This document shows positions 50,481-59,902 of a stretch of DNA of 63,028 nt, in pieces. The position numbers and the translations under genes were made by a program. This DNA is from Lachnospiraceae bacterium (lineage in GTDB: Bacteria; Bacillota; Clostridia; Lachnospirales; Lachnospiraceae), in NCBI GenBank assembly GCA_004558185.1, contig SFDP01000006.1, forward strand, positions 1-63,028, in the 5' to 3' direction. The notes beneath the pieces were generated by a model, which was not told the origin of the DNA, searched no databases, and saw only the letters and a program-made list of their open reading frames with translations. Each line of letters starts with the position of its first letter. The first letter of the stretch is position 1.

Positions 50481-50762
50481 ATGAGAAAAAGAATGGCCGA
50501 TCATAAAGCACAGGAAAAAATCGTAGACTGCTTAGAGCTCCCAAAAGATATTCTCTTGGGAGCTTCTATTATTACAGCTTTAGGCAACCGGGAGCTGGTG
50601 ATTGAAAATTATAAGGGGATTCTGGACTATCAGGAGGAATGTATCCTCTTGCAGGGGAAGCATTATCGGATTCAGATAAAAGGTAAAAGACTGAGAATTG
50701 CTTATTATACCAAAGAGGAAATGAAAATTTGCGGGTGTATCACTGAAGTGGCCTACCAATAA
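50481..50762 (+). CDS. yqfC: YabP/YqfC-family sporulation protein
   Basis: The 93-residue protein has the small beta-strand YabP/YqfC fold, with LPKDILLGASIITALGNRELVIENY and a C-terminal strand. It is part of the conserved spore operon and is made in the mother cell in Bacillus. The position directly before yqfD, phoH, the yqfF homologue and ybeY supports the assignment. Confidence 0.88.
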   Translation: MRKRMADHKAQEKIVDCLELPKDILLGASIITALGNRELVIENYKGILDYQEECILLQGKHYRIQIKGKRLRIAYYTKEEMKICGCITEVAYQ

Positions 50763-50787
50763 TAAGCTATAGAGGAGGAAGCGTGCC

Positions 50788-51978
50788 TTGCTATTCCGTT
50801 ATTTGAAAGGGTATGTTTGTATTCTTGTTTCCGGTTCTCAGGTCAGTCGTTTTATCAATCTATGCGCTAATCACCACATAGAGATTTGGGATATTTCCAT
50901 TGAGGAAACGGGATATTCCATGAAAATGGGGATTCAGGATTTTTTTCTCATTAAAGGAATGCTGAAAAAAACCGGAAGCAGCTTGAAAATCAGACAGAAA
51001 CGGGGATTCACATTCTGGCTTAAAAAACAGGCAAAAAGGAAATTATTTTTAGCAGGTCCTTTTCTTTGCCTGTTTCTTTTATGGTTCTTTTCCCATTTTT
51101 TATGGTCCATAGATGTATTGGGAAACCGACAGATTACCAAGGATATGCTGGTGGACTTTCTAAATGAGCAGGGTGTACATTATGGAATGTCTCTTACCGA
51201 AATCCCTTTGGCAGAAATCAAACTGAAGCTGAGGGAAAGCTATGAGGAAATTAACTGGGTGTCGGTAAGCGTTAAGGGTACTGAGCTGGAAATCCGCATA
51301 AAGGAGAATGACGTATGGAGCGAGAAGCGTGAAGAGCTTCCCGGCCTGAGTCTGTTTTCTCCAGTTGACGGAACCATAACTGACGTCTTGGTCCGCCAGG
51401 GGGTGGCCCTGGTAAAAAGGGGCGATCAGGTGAAGACAGGAGATGTCCTGATTGAGGGAAAGGTACCTGTGCTTGATGAAAATGGTGAGGTGAAAAAGAT
51501 CGAATATTGCCAGGCAGACGGAGATGTTTGGATTTTATCGGAAATCCCTATAAAGGAAGAGCTTCCCCTTCTTTATCAGAGGCGGGAATATTCTGGTCAG
51601 GAAAGGAAAAAATATTATCTGGAATATGGAGAAGAAAAATGGGGGATCGATATTCGAAAGCCCCCCTACCTGATTTATGATATTGTTGAGGAAAGAGAAA
51701 ATCTGCATCTTTTTGGGGATATTACCCTTCCCCTTACCCTCTGTACCAGAACCTATCGGGAATTCACTCCTGTTGAGGCAAGATACTCCGAGCAGGAGGC
51801 AAAACAGATTTTGGAAGCAAGACTGAAAAAAATAATCACAACTTTAGAGGAAAAAGGGGTACAAATTATTGAAAAAAATGTTAAAATAGTACCGAATGGT
51901 GTATCCATGAGTCTTCAGGGAAGTGTAAAAGTGCTCATAGTGCATAACCAACAGCAGTTGGACAAAAAAGAGGAGTAG
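50788..51978 (+). CDS. yqfD: YqfD-family sporulation protein
   Basis: The TTG at 50788 is the start, with AGAGGAGG nine bases ahead. The 396 residues have a short N-terminal domain, one transmembrane segment (about 90-112, LFLAGPFLCLFLLWFFSHFLW) and a large extracytoplasmic part with a POTRA-like region and a lipoyl-like beta fold (VRQGVALVKRGDQVKTGDVLI). YqfD works in sporulation in the mother cell or forespore membranes. yqfC, phoH, the yqfF homologue and ybeY follow in the conserved order. Confidence 0.9.
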   Translation: MLFRYLKGYVCILVSGSQVSRFINLCANHHIEIWDISIEETGYSMKMGIQDFFLIKGMLKKTGSSLKIRQKRGFTFWLKKQAKRKLFLAGPFLCLFLLWFFSHFLWSIDVLGNRQITKDMLVDFLNEQGVHYGMSLTEIPLAEIKLKLRESYEEINWVSVSVKGTELEIRIKENDVWSEKREELPGLSLFSPVDGTITDVLVRQGVALVKRGDQVKTGDVLIEGKVPVLDENGEVKKIEYCQADGDVWILSEIPIKEELPLLYQRREYSGQERKKYYLEYGEEKWGIDIRKPPYLIYDIVEERENLHLFGDITLPLTLCTRTYREFTPVEARYSEQEAKQILEARLKKIITTLEEKGVQIIEKNVKIVPNGVSMSLQGSVKVLIVHNQQQLDKKEE

Positions 51979-51982
51979 AGAA

Positions 51983-52981
51983 TTGGAAAAGGAAGAATTT
52001 TTACCCATTCCGCTGGAACACAGCCGCAATATTTTTGGGCAATTCGATTGTCATGCCAGAAAACTGGAGCGTTTTCTCGGTATATCCATCGTCAATCGCG
52101 ATGAGGGAATCAAGCTGATTGGCTCTCCGGCTGCGGTAGAACGGGGAAAGAAGATATTGAATGAGCTTTGGGAGCTTTCCCGGAGAGGAAATCAGATACA
52201 GGAACAGAATGTAGACTATGCCATTGCCATGGCTATGGAGGATAAGGAAGAGGTTCTGGTGAGCATTGACAGTGACCTGATCTGCCATACCGTTAACGGC
52301 AGGCCTATTAAGCCCAAAACCCTTGGTCAAAAGCAGTATGCAGATGCCATTCGGGATAAGATGATCGTTTTTGGCATGGGGCCTGCAGGCACCGGCAAAA
52401 CCTACCTTGCCATGGCACTGGCCATTACGGCATTCAAAAACAATGAGGTAGAAAGGATCATCCTTACCCGACCGGCTATTGAAGCCGGAGAAAAGCTGGG
52501 ATTCCTTCCGGGCGATCTGCAAAGTAAGGTAGACCCCTACCTTCGGCCTCTATACGATGCCCTCTACCAGATCATGGGAGCAGAGAGCTTTTTAAAGAAT
52601 ATGGAAAAAGGGCTTATCGAGGTTGCACCCCTGGCCTATATGCGAGGAAGAACCCTGGACAATGCCTTTATTATTCTGGATGAAGCACAGAATACCACAC
52701 CGGCACAGATGAAGATGTTCCTTACCCGAATCGGCTTCGGCTCCAAGGTGGTGATAACCGGCGATGCTTCTCAAAAGGATTTGGCTCCCAATGTACAGTC
52801 CGGTTTGGATGTGGCCGTCAGGGTCTTAGCCAGGCTGGAGGATATTGCATTCTGTGAGCTGACCAGTAAGGATGTGGTTCGGCATCCCTTAGTACAAAAA
52901 ATTGTAAAGGCTTATGAGGCTTATGAATCTAAAGAACAAAACAGAAAAAAGCATGGGGCGGGTAAAAGAAGCCATCGTTAG
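51983..52981 (+). CDS. phoH: PhoH-family ATPase
   Basis: The TTG at 51983 has GAGGAG six bases ahead, giving 332 residues. An N-terminal KH-like region (about 15-75) precedes the PhoH ATPase, with Walker A GPAGTGKT and Walker B FIILDEAQN. PhoH proteins are RNA-linked ATPases. The frequent neighbour YbeY suggests a role in ribosome maturation. It starts four bases after yqfD and its end overlaps the next gene by 68 bases. Confidence 0.93.
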   Translation: MEKEEFLPIPLEHSRNIFGQFDCHARKLERFLGISIVNRDEGIKLIGSPAAVERGKKILNELWELSRRGNQIQEQNVDYAIAMAMEDKEEVLVSIDSDLICHTVNGRPIKPKTLGQKQYADAIRDKMIVFGMGPAGTGKTYLAMALAITAFKNNEVERIILTRPAIEAGEKLGFLPGDLQSKVDPYLRPLYDALYQIMGAESFLKNMEKGLIEVAPLAYMRGRTLDNAFIILDEAQNTTPAQMKMFLTRIGFGSKVVITGDASQKDLAPNVQSGLDVAVRVLARLEDIAFCELTSKDVVRHPLVQKIVKAYEAYESKEQNRKKHGAGKRSHR

Positions 52982-54131
52982 TATCATAAGCCTGCTGCTT
53001 ACGGGAATAATAACGGCTGTGATTACCTTTTATCTGAACAGACCGATTGCAGAGGTATATAGAAATACGATCGCCCTTTGGACAGGCGAGCTGGTGATTC
53101 TTTTTTTATGGTATCAGAATGCCATATGCCATTCCCTTCGATACGATAATGAAAAGCATCAAATACGGTTTTTTGGTGTGTTTTTTGTCTGCTTCCTGAT
53201 TTCTGCGGGAATGCTCTTTCTTCCTGTAGGAAGCTGGGGCTTCCTGCCTATAATGGTATTGCTCTCCATGTTCAGTAATTCCTTTATCGGACTTGCTGCC
53301 GGAAGCACACTTTTAATGACTGTGGTAAGCCTCAGTACGGATGCTACAATATACGTATTTTTCCTTTATTTTATGCTGGGGCTGGTGGGGATTTCTCTTT
53401 TTTCCAAGCTGGATGTGGAGTTCAGAATCGGGGAACCGTTATATTTATCGGCTCTTTGCTCTCTGGTTTTACAGACAGCCTATCTGGTTATTTTTGAAAA
53501 TCAGTCCCTGCAGATAGAGCTGCTGATTTTACCCGTGTCTAATCTGTTCGTAAACCTTGTTTTATTGCTGCTGATTTTAAAGTATTTCAGCCGCCTGTCC
53601 ATGTACCATATTCAGGATAAGTATGAGGAAATCAATGATCCCGAATTTCCGGTACTGGCAAAGCTGAAGCAAAAGGACAGAGAGAATTATATGGAAGCAA
53701 TTCATCGGGCGTATCTGGCGGACAGAATATCCAAACGATTACATATCAATGATAAAGCTGTAAAGGGCTGTTCATATTACTATAAGCTGGCAGAGATCAG
53801 GGAAAACGGACAGGAGACTTCAGCGCCCTTGCAGGAAGCTTATGATTTTCCCGAAGAATTAAAGGTTCTCATGGAGGAATGTAAGGAGGGCCGTTATGGT
53901 TCAAAAGAATCCTGTGTGGTTCTTACCTCGGAGAAGGTAATCAGCAGGATACGCCGGGCACAGAAGGAAAATGATGACCAGACAGTTCCCTACAAGACAA
54001 TTATTACGGAAATCTTTGATGAAATGATGGAGGGAGACAGCCTGTTGAACTGTGATATTTCCATAAAGGAGCTGCGTATTATGGAGAAGGTATTCATAGA
54101 GGAGAAATTGTATTATGACTTTTTACGCTGA
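52914..54131 (+). CDS. Degenerate YqfF/PgpH-like membrane protein lacking the HD motif
   Basis: This 405-residue protein lies where yqfF (pgpH, a cyclic-di-AMP phosphodiesterase of about 700 residues) stands in Bacillus, between phoH and ybeY. It has about seven membrane segments in the first 225 residues, then a cytoplasmic domain. The large extracellular part is missing. In the cytoplasmic domain the position of the catalytic His-Asp reads SYYYKLAEI, so the HD metal site is lost. I infer a reduced, non-catalytic homologue that may still sense a ligand or act as scaffold. Start is either the ATG at 52914 or nine bases on. It overlaps phoH and ybeY. Confidence 0.7.
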   Translation: MRLMNLKNKTEKSMGRVKEAIVSIISLLLTGIITAVITFYLNRPIAEVYRNTIALWTGELVILFLWYQNAICHSLRYDNEKHQIRFFGVFFVCFLISAGMLFLPVGSWGFLPIMVLLSMFSNSFIGLAAGSTLLMTVVSLSTDATIYVFFLYFMLGLVGISLFSKLDVEFRIGEPLYLSALCSLVLQTAYLVIFENQSLQIELLILPVSNLFVNLVLLLLILKYFSRLSMYHIQDKYEEINDPEFPVLAKLKQKDRENYMEAIHRAYLADRISKRLHINDKAVKGCSYYYKLAEIRENGQETSAPLQEAYDFPEELKVLMEECKEGRYGSKESCVVLTSEKVISRIRRAQKENDDQTVPYKTIITEIFDEMMEGDSLLNCDISIKELRIMEKVFIEEKLYYDFLR

Positions 54132-54615
54132 GAATGAGACGCATACAGAACTTCCTTTTGCCTGGAAGGAGCTTTTCCAAAAGGTGGGTGAAGCCGTTTT
54201 GGAAAGGGAGGGCTGTCCCTATGAAGCACAGGTGAGTCTTATATTAACAGATAACGAAGAAATCAGGCAGATTAATGCCAGTACCAGGGGAATCGATGCT
54301 GCCACAGATGTGCTTTCCTTTCCCAATATTTCCTTTTTACAGCCTGCTGATTTTTCTGCTGTCGAGGAGGAAACGGCAGATTGCTTTGAGCCGGATACAG
54401 GAGAACTGATTCTGGGGGAGATTATCCTTTCTATTGATAAGCTTCAGGAGCAGGCCTTGGCCTATGGACACAGTCTGGAACGGGAATTTGCTTTTCTGGT
54501 GGCGCATAGTATGCTGCATTTATGTGGTTATGACCATATGGAACCGGAGGAAGAAGAAGTGATGTTTAATCGACAGGAAGAAGTATTGCAGCTACTGAAA
54601 ATTACAAGAGATTGA
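54115..54615 (+). CDS. ybeY: Endoribonuclease YbeY
   Basis: The 166 residues contain the zinc motif HSMLHLCGYDH near residues 130-140, and TDVLSFP is the second conserved loop. YbeY matures 16S rRNA ends and takes part in ribosome quality control. The start overlaps the end of the yqfF-like gene by 17 bases. An insertion of about 15 acidic residues (FSAVEEETADCFEPD) lies before the metal domain, a common variation. Confidence 0.95.
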   Translation: MTFYAENETHTELPFAWKELFQKVGEAVLEREGCPYEAQVSLILTDNEEIRQINASTRGIDAATDVLSFPNISFLQPADFSAVEEETADCFEPDTGELILGEIILSIDKLQEQALAYGHSLEREFAFLVAHSMLHLCGYDHMEPEEEEVMFNRQEEVLQLLKITRD

Positions 54616-54645
54616 CCCTGTTTAAGTGGGAATTGAGAGGAATAA

Positions 54646-56238
54646 ATGGAACACAAAAAGCGACAAAGGCAAAATGGGAAGAGAAGAAAAAGGAATTTGG
54701 AGGCGGGTATTTGGGCCACCATGATCATGCTGATTTTTCGTATTCCTCTGGCCAACCTTTTGGGCGATGAGGGAAATGGATATCTGGCCATTTCCTGGGA
54801 AATATACGGCTTGTTTACCCTGGTATTCGGTTACGGCTACTCTAAGGCGGCAAGCCAGATGGTGAAAAGCAGAGTAGAGAAAAATCTGTATCAGAACAGC
54901 CTGAGAAGCATGAAGACAGTTCTGCTTACGGGTCTGCTTTCTTCCATGGCAGGAGCAGCTCTGCTTTATTTTTTCGCTTCTGCAGCAGGCACCGTTCTTT
55001 TCGGAACCAGGCTGGTGGAAATCAGCTTAAAGCTGTTTGCACCTCTTTTGGTGCTTGCTACTGTATTAGGAATTTTAAGAGGATATTTCGAAGGAATGGG
55101 AACCACCGTTCCTACACAGATATCCCGGCTTGTGGAAGCGCTGGTTATGGCCACAGGCTCTGTTCTTTTTGCCTTCATTACCATGGGCTATGGAAAAAAG
55201 GTGGGAGCCTTGCTCCATGATGAACATTTTGAGGCCGGCTTCGGAGCCGCCGGAGTGGTGATCGGTTACTTGCTGGGAGCCTTTCTGGCAATCCTGTTCC
55301 TTTGCTTTGTAGACATCCTGTACAAAAAAGCATATAGCCGACTGTTAAAAAAGGATGCCGGCCGGAGTGCGGAAAGCAAAAGAGGGCTGCTGAAGGAAAT
55401 TTTTGTCTCTTTAGGGCTGGGCATTCTCCCTGTTCTGTTCATTCGGCTTTATCGTATAGTGAACCTTTATTTGTATGGACAGCAGAGACTCAAAGGAGAG
55501 GATGCTGTTTCCGGGATTCGGATTATCGGCAGCTTCTATGGAAAGGTCTCTGTACTTATGGCCTTGTCGGTGGCTGTGATTCTGTTTCTCGCAGAGGAAA
55601 GGAAGAGGAACCAAAAGCAGCCTGTTTTCACCAGTGGATTCAGAGCCCTTAAACTGGTGATGGAAGATGAACTGCAAAAATTGATTGCTCTGGCTTTGCC
55701 CATTATGGGAACCTTCATCGTTCTGTCGGAAGCTCTATTAAAGGCCCTGTACGGAAACGGCGGGTGGATTGAGTATACGCTTCTGGGAATAGGCGGAGTC
55801 AGTCTGCTCTGCATTTCCTTTGGGGTGTATCTGTACCATATTTTGCAGGAAATGCAAATGGAAAAACCGCTTCTTGTTTTGCAGTTGGGAGCCTTCCTTT
55901 TACAAACCCTGGCAATGCTCTTTTTCAGAAAACTGCCCGTCATGGGAGAGTTTCCTCTGTCGGAGCTTTCTCTTGGACTGGCAGAACTGATTTTTTGGCT
56001 GGCGCTGGGAGTCGGAGAGCTTCTGCTTTTGATTAGGGTCTGCCGCCTGCGTCTTCCCTGGGGAAGGATATTCTTACCTCCTCTGCTGCAAACCTTTGTT
56101 ATGATCATTGTGGAGGTAATGATCGTACAGGTATTAAACAAGAAGCTGCCTTACTGGGCTGTTTGTATTCTGGCAATTGTGGTAGGCGGAATATTCCATC
56201 AACTGACTAAAAAGGTTCCGCTGCTGAACAGGGAATGA
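54646..56238 (+). CDS. SpoVB-like MOP-superfamily flippase
   Basis: The 530-residue protein begins with a basic cytoplasmic segment (KKRQRQNGKRRKR) and has about 14 membrane segments, the pattern of MurJ/SpoVB lipid flippases. The first two segments with FRIPLANLLGDEGNGYLAISWEIYGLF are typical of SpoVB-type members. It probably moves lipid-linked wall or cortex precursors outwards. Which precursor cannot be told. The start follows GAGAGGAAT 31 bases after ybeY. Confidence 0.82.
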   Translation: MEHKKRQRQNGKRRKRNLEAGIWATMIMLIFRIPLANLLGDEGNGYLAISWEIYGLFTLVFGYGYSKAASQMVKSRVEKNLYQNSLRSMKTVLLTGLLSSMAGAALLYFFASAAGTVLFGTRLVEISLKLFAPLLVLATVLGILRGYFEGMGTTVPTQISRLVEALVMATGSVLFAFITMGYGKKVGALLHDEHFEAGFGAAGVVIGYLLGAFLAILFLCFVDILYKKAYSRLLKKDAGRSAESKRGLLKEIFVSLGLGILPVLFIRLYRIVNLYLYGQQRLKGEDAVSGIRIIGSFYGKVSVLMALSVAVILFLAEERKRNQKQPVFTSGFRALKLVMEDELQKLIALALPIMGTFIVLSEALLKALYGNGGWIEYTLLGIGGVSLLCISFGVYLYHILQEMQMEKPLLVLQLGAFLLQTLAMLFFRKLPVMGEFPLSELSLGLAELIFWLALGVGELLLLIRVCRLRLPWGRIFLPPLLQTFVMIIVEVMIVQVLNKKLPYWAVCILAIVVGGIFHQLTKKVPLLNRE

Positions 56239-56316
56239 TATAAGGTTCAAGGATCATGGAATAAAAATAAAAAAATAAGCTGATACTATTCAAAAAAGGA
56301 AAGTTGATGTAAACGG

Positions 56317-56940
56317 ATGAAAATTTTGAAAGGTATTAGCTTATATTTTGTTTATCCACTGACCATGTTCCTGCTGGGCTTCTTTTCCCACATGGCTTAT
56401 GTAGATTTCTTCTATCCCAATAAGATCCAGAATAAAGCACAGGAGCATATAGCCTATACAGAGGAAAATATTGCACAGGTAGTGGAAACTGCCGGTGAAA
56501 TTACAACCTGTGACACCAGCTATGTGGTTGTAGAATATAATCTGGAAGAAAACAGTCAGAATCGGAATACCGGTAGATTACCGGAAAAGTATTTGGGTAT
56601 GACCCGGGACAAGCTGGAAGAGGCCTTAAAGGATTATGAGATGAATCCTACCCTGGAGGATCAGGAGAAGGGATTTCTATCCCTGAACCTGGAACGTTTT
56701 TCGCCTGCACAGGTAGTTGTTCGGAAAAACTACAGGCCTGTGAAAAAAACAGAAGGGTATTATCTCATGGTGGAGGATGGGAAAATCATCGTCATGGAGG
56801 ATGACCAAAAGACGGTGTATCTTACTACCGAAATCTATGCAGAGGACTTATCCGATCCGTTAAAGCAGGAACTGATCATCGGAAAGTATATTCATAATAT
56901 AGAGGAGCTATACGGCTTTTTAGAGTCCTATACCAGTTAA
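56317..56940 (+). CDS. Membrane-anchored protein with BofC-like C-terminus
   Basis: The 207-residue protein has one N-terminal transmembrane segment (about 8-30). The middle region includes a DRLEEAL-like helix (MTRDKLEEALKDY). The C-terminal part, with DGKIIVMEDDQ, LTTEIYAEDLSDPLKQELIIGKYI and a final helix, resembles the BofC C-terminal domain, which controls SpoIVB signalling in Bacillus spores. The start follows GGAAAGTTG about 12 bases ahead. The BofC assignment is tentative. Confidence 0.6.
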   Translation: MKILKGISLYFVYPLTMFLLGFFSHMAYVDFFYPNKIQNKAQEHIAYTEENIAQVVETAGEITTCDTSYVVVEYNLEENSQNRNTGRLPEKYLGMTRDKLEEALKDYEMNPTLEDQEKGFLSLNLERFSPAQVVVRKNYRPVKKTEGYYLMVEDGKIIVMEDDQKTVYLTTEIYAEDLSDPLKQELIIGKYIHNIEELYGFLESYTS

Positions 56941-56952
56941 GAGGAGAATACC

Positions 56953-58188
56953 ATGAAAATAGGTGTTGTAGGCGGCGGCGCTTCCGGAATCATGGCAGCG
57001 ATCACAGCCGCAGATTATGGAGCAGAAGTCACTATTTTGGAGAAAAATGACAGAATAGGAAAGAAAATTCTTGCAACCGGAAATGGAAAATGCAATTTCA
57101 CAAACAAATCATTGAAAAATACTGACTATAATAGTCAAACTGCCAATATATATGGTGACTATATAAGTCAATACGATCAAGAGCGGGTGTTATCTTTTTT
57201 TACCAACAAGGGAATGCTGGCTAAGGAACGAAACGGATATTATTATCCACGTTCAGAACAGGCATCTACCATTCTGGATATTTTACGAAAAAAGCTGCAG
57301 GAAAGCGGAGTAAAAATCCTCACGATGGCCTGTCCCAGAGCCATTATCTCCAAAGCCCCCGGATTTACCGTCTGCCTGAATGAACAGGAGCTTTATTTTG
57401 ATCGTCTGATCCTGGCCTGTGGTAGCTTCGCCGGAGAACGAAAGCAAAATGAGTTTTCCGGCTACCATTATGCAAAGAAACTGGGGCACACACTGATTCC
57501 GGTGGTGCCTGCCCTGGTTCAGCTCAGAGCCAAAGATAAAGAATTCAGATCCATTTCAGGAGTACGGTGCGAGGCAGAGGTTGCGTTATACATAGATGGG
57601 AAGTCGGTTTCAACGGAATGCGGAGAGCTTCAGCTTACCGACTATGGAATCTCCGGCATTCCGGTATTTCAGCTTAGCCGGTTTGCTGCCTACGGTCTTT
57701 ATGAAAAGCGTTTGGTAACGGCTATTATCGATTTTCTCCCGGAATACGACAGGAAATGTTGGAGGGCTGTGGTTGAGCAAAAATGGAATGCTTGTCCCAA
57801 ATCTGCCACGGTAGAGGAATTTTTTCTGGGATTTTTACACAAAAAATTAAACGGAATGTTTATCCGGCTGGAGAATCTGAAACCGGGTATGCCCTTAAAG
57901 GCCTGCAGCTTTGAGCAGATATGGAGAGCCTGCTTGAGAATAAAGGGCTGGGAGGTACACATAGAAAGTACCAATCCCTTTGAATATGCCCAGGTTTGTG
58001 CCGGGGGAGTTTCCATGGAGGAAGTGAGCCTGAAGCTGGAGTCTTTAAAGCAGAGGGGCCTTTTCTTTGCGGGAGAAATGCTGGATGTAGACGGCCGATG
58101 TGGGGGCTATAACCTGCAATGGGCCTGGACCAGCGGTTATCTTGCAGGAAAATATGCAGCAGAAAAAAATGAGCAACACTTGCGATAG
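56953..58188 (+). CDS. HI0933/BaiN-family flavoprotein
   Basis: The 411-residue protein starts behind GAGGAG. It opens with the FAD motif VGGGASGIMAAITAADYGA and GKKILATGNGKCNFTN, the family signature, and ends with FAGEMLDVDGRCGGYNLQWAW. Members are FAD oxidoreductases of mostly unknown substrate. BaiN of bile-acid bacteria belongs here but is not a specific guide. It is 12 bases after the preceding gene and 14 before the next flavoprotein, so a shared operon is likely. Confidence 0.88.
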   Translation: MKIGVVGGGASGIMAAITAADYGAEVTILEKNDRIGKKILATGNGKCNFTNKSLKNTDYNSQTANIYGDYISQYDQERVLSFFTNKGMLAKERNGYYYPRSEQASTILDILRKKLQESGVKILTMACPRAIISKAPGFTVCLNEQELYFDRLILACGSFAGERKQNEFSGYHYAKKLGHTLIPVVPALVQLRAKDKEFRSISGVRCEAEVALYIDGKSVSTECGELQLTDYGISGIPVFQLSRFAAYGLYEKRLVTAIIDFLPEYDRKCWRAVVEQKWNACPKSATVEEFFLGFLHKKLNGMFIRLENLKPGMPLKACSFEQIWRACLRIKGWEVHIESTNPFEYAQVCAGGVSMEEVSLKLESLKQRGLFFAGEMLDVDGRCGGYNLQWAWTSGYLAGKYAAEKNEQHLR

Positions 58189-58202
58189 TTAGGAGAAAAG
58201 GT

Positions 58203-59816
58203 ATGTTACGATTGCAGCAGGTGAAAATTGCCATTGCAGAGGCAAAAAGCGAAAAAGAATTGGAACAGCAGCAACAGAAGCTGCTGAAAAGGAAAATAAA
58301 AAAAATTCTGGGACTGACTGAACCCGGACAGCTAAAGAGCTGGTCTATTCTTAAGCGTTCTCTGGATGCAAGAAAAAAGCCACAGCTTTTTTACAGCTAT
58401 GTAGTAGACGTTGAGGTCTCAGACGAAGGAAGGATTCTGGCAAAGTGCAGAGACAAATCTGTAGTGCAGGTGGAAAAGAAGGGGTATGTTTTCCCCGAGA
58501 ACAGGAAGCCCCGTCAGAAACGCCCTGTTGTTGTGGGAATGGGGCCGGCCGGACTTTTCTGCAGTTATTTTCTTGCCCGATACGGCTATCGGCCTATTTT
58601 GCTGGAAAGAGGGAAGCCGGTAGAAGAGCGGCAGGAGGATGTGGAACGATTCTGGCGCACAGGGGAGCTGAACCCGGAATCCAATGTTCAGTTTGGGGAA
58701 GGCGGAGCCGGTACCTTTTCTGATGGAAAGCTGAACACCCTGATTAAGGAAAAATATGGACGAAACAGAGAAGTATTGAATATTCTGGTGGCGCATGGGG
58801 CTCCCCCTGCCATCCTTTACGACAGTAAACCCCATATTGGTACGGATATTTTGTGTTTGGTGGTAAAACGTATGCGAAATCAGATTCTGGAATGGGGAGG
58901 AGAAATTCGATTTCAGACGAAGATGACGGAATTAGTGATCAAGGAAGGTAAGATCAGGGGCGTACATCTGGAAACGGGAGAAACCCTTCATACCGATGCC
59001 GTTGTGCTTGCCGTGGGACACAGCGCCAGAGACACCTTCAGAATGTGTAATGATAAGGGGATTCCTATGGAGGCCAAGTCCTTTGCCGTAGGGTTTCGGG
59101 TGGAGCATCCCCAGAGCTTAATCGATGCGGGACAGTATGGGGAATGCCGGGTGCATTGTCTACCCTCTGCTGCGTATAAGCTGGCGGCTAAAACCACCGG
59201 AGGCCGAGGGGTATATTCCTTTTGTATGTGCCCCGGTGGTTATGTGGTCAATGCCAGCAGTGAGGCGGGGAGACTGGCCATTAACGGAATGAGCTACAGC
59301 GGCCGGAATGGAGAGCACGCCAACAGCGCTATCCTGGTTTCCGTTACGCCTGCGGATTATCCGGGCACAGGCCCTCTTGCCGGAGTCCGGTTTCAACAGC
59401 AGCTTGAGGAAAAGGCTTATGCCCTGGGAAAGGGGAAAATACCGGTACAATATTATCAGGACTTTAAAGGGAGGAAGGAGCATCAGGAGTATATTCCGAA
59501 GGGATTTCTGCCTTCCCCAAAAGGGGATTATGTATTTGCTCCGGTAAATGAAATTCTTCCCCCTGAGCTCAATCAGGCCTTTATACAGGGAATGGAGCAG
59601 TTTCATCAGGTGATTCCCGGCTTTGGAGATGATTATACCTGCGTACTGGGGATTGAAAGCAGAACCTCTTCTCCCCTCAGGATCAACAGAGATGAATCCG
59701 GGCAGTCTGGAGTAAGGGGGCTGTATCCCTGCGGAGAGGGTGCGGGCTATGCAGGCGGGATAACTTCTGCTGCAATGGATGGAATTTTTATTGCAGAAAT
59801 GATTGCAAAAGGGTAA
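58203..59816 (+). CDS. FAD-dependent dehydrogenase, COG2509 type
   Basis: The 537-residue protein has an N-terminal domain of about 100 residues (Lys/Glu-rich helix, then strands), then an FAD domain opening with VVGMGPAGLFCSYFLARYGY. FGEGGAGTFSDGKLNT and GVYSFCMCPGG are family motifs. The final GEGAGYAGGITSAAMDG ends the FAD site. The substrate is unknown. It follows the other flavoprotein at 14 bases and is followed by a MITE fragment six bases after its stop. Confidence 0.88.
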   Translation: MLRLQQVKIAIAEAKSEKELEQQQQKLLKRKIKKILGLTEPGQLKSWSILKRSLDARKKPQLFYSYVVDVEVSDEGRILAKCRDKSVVQVEKKGYVFPENRKPRQKRPVVVGMGPAGLFCSYFLARYGYRPILLERGKPVEERQEDVERFWRTGELNPESNVQFGEGGAGTFSDGKLNTLIKEKYGRNREVLNILVAHGAPPAILYDSKPHIGTDILCLVVKRMRNQILEWGGEIRFQTKMTELVIKEGKIRGVHLETGETLHTDAVVLAVGHSARDTFRMCNDKGIPMEAKSFAVGFRVEHPQSLIDAGQYGECRVHCLPSAAYKLAAKTTGGRGVYSFCMCPGGYVVNASSEAGRLAINGMSYSGRNGEHANSAILVSVTPADYPGTGPLAGVRFQQQLEEKAYALGKGKIPVQYYQDFKGRKEHQEYIPKGFLPSPKGDYVFAPVNEILPPELNQAFIQGMEQFHQVIPGFGDDYTCVLGIESRTSSPLRINRDESGQSGVRGLYPCGEGAGYAGGITSAAMDGIFIAEMIAKG

Positions 59817-59821
59817 AATAA

Positions 59822-59866
59822 AAAGCTGTGCAGCAGCGATTTTGCAAATGGGGTGCTGAATAGTTA
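59822..59866. repeat. Fragment of the MITE-like repeat (right end)
   Basis: This 45-base stretch (AAAGCTGTGCAGCAGCGATT ... CTGAATAGTTA) matches the right end of copy B (about 17276-17320) with a handful of differences. It starts six bases after the flavoprotein stop codon. Confidence 0.8.
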
Positions 59867-59902
59867 CAAAGATGTGTCTAACGAGAAGAGAGGATGCCCT
59901 TT

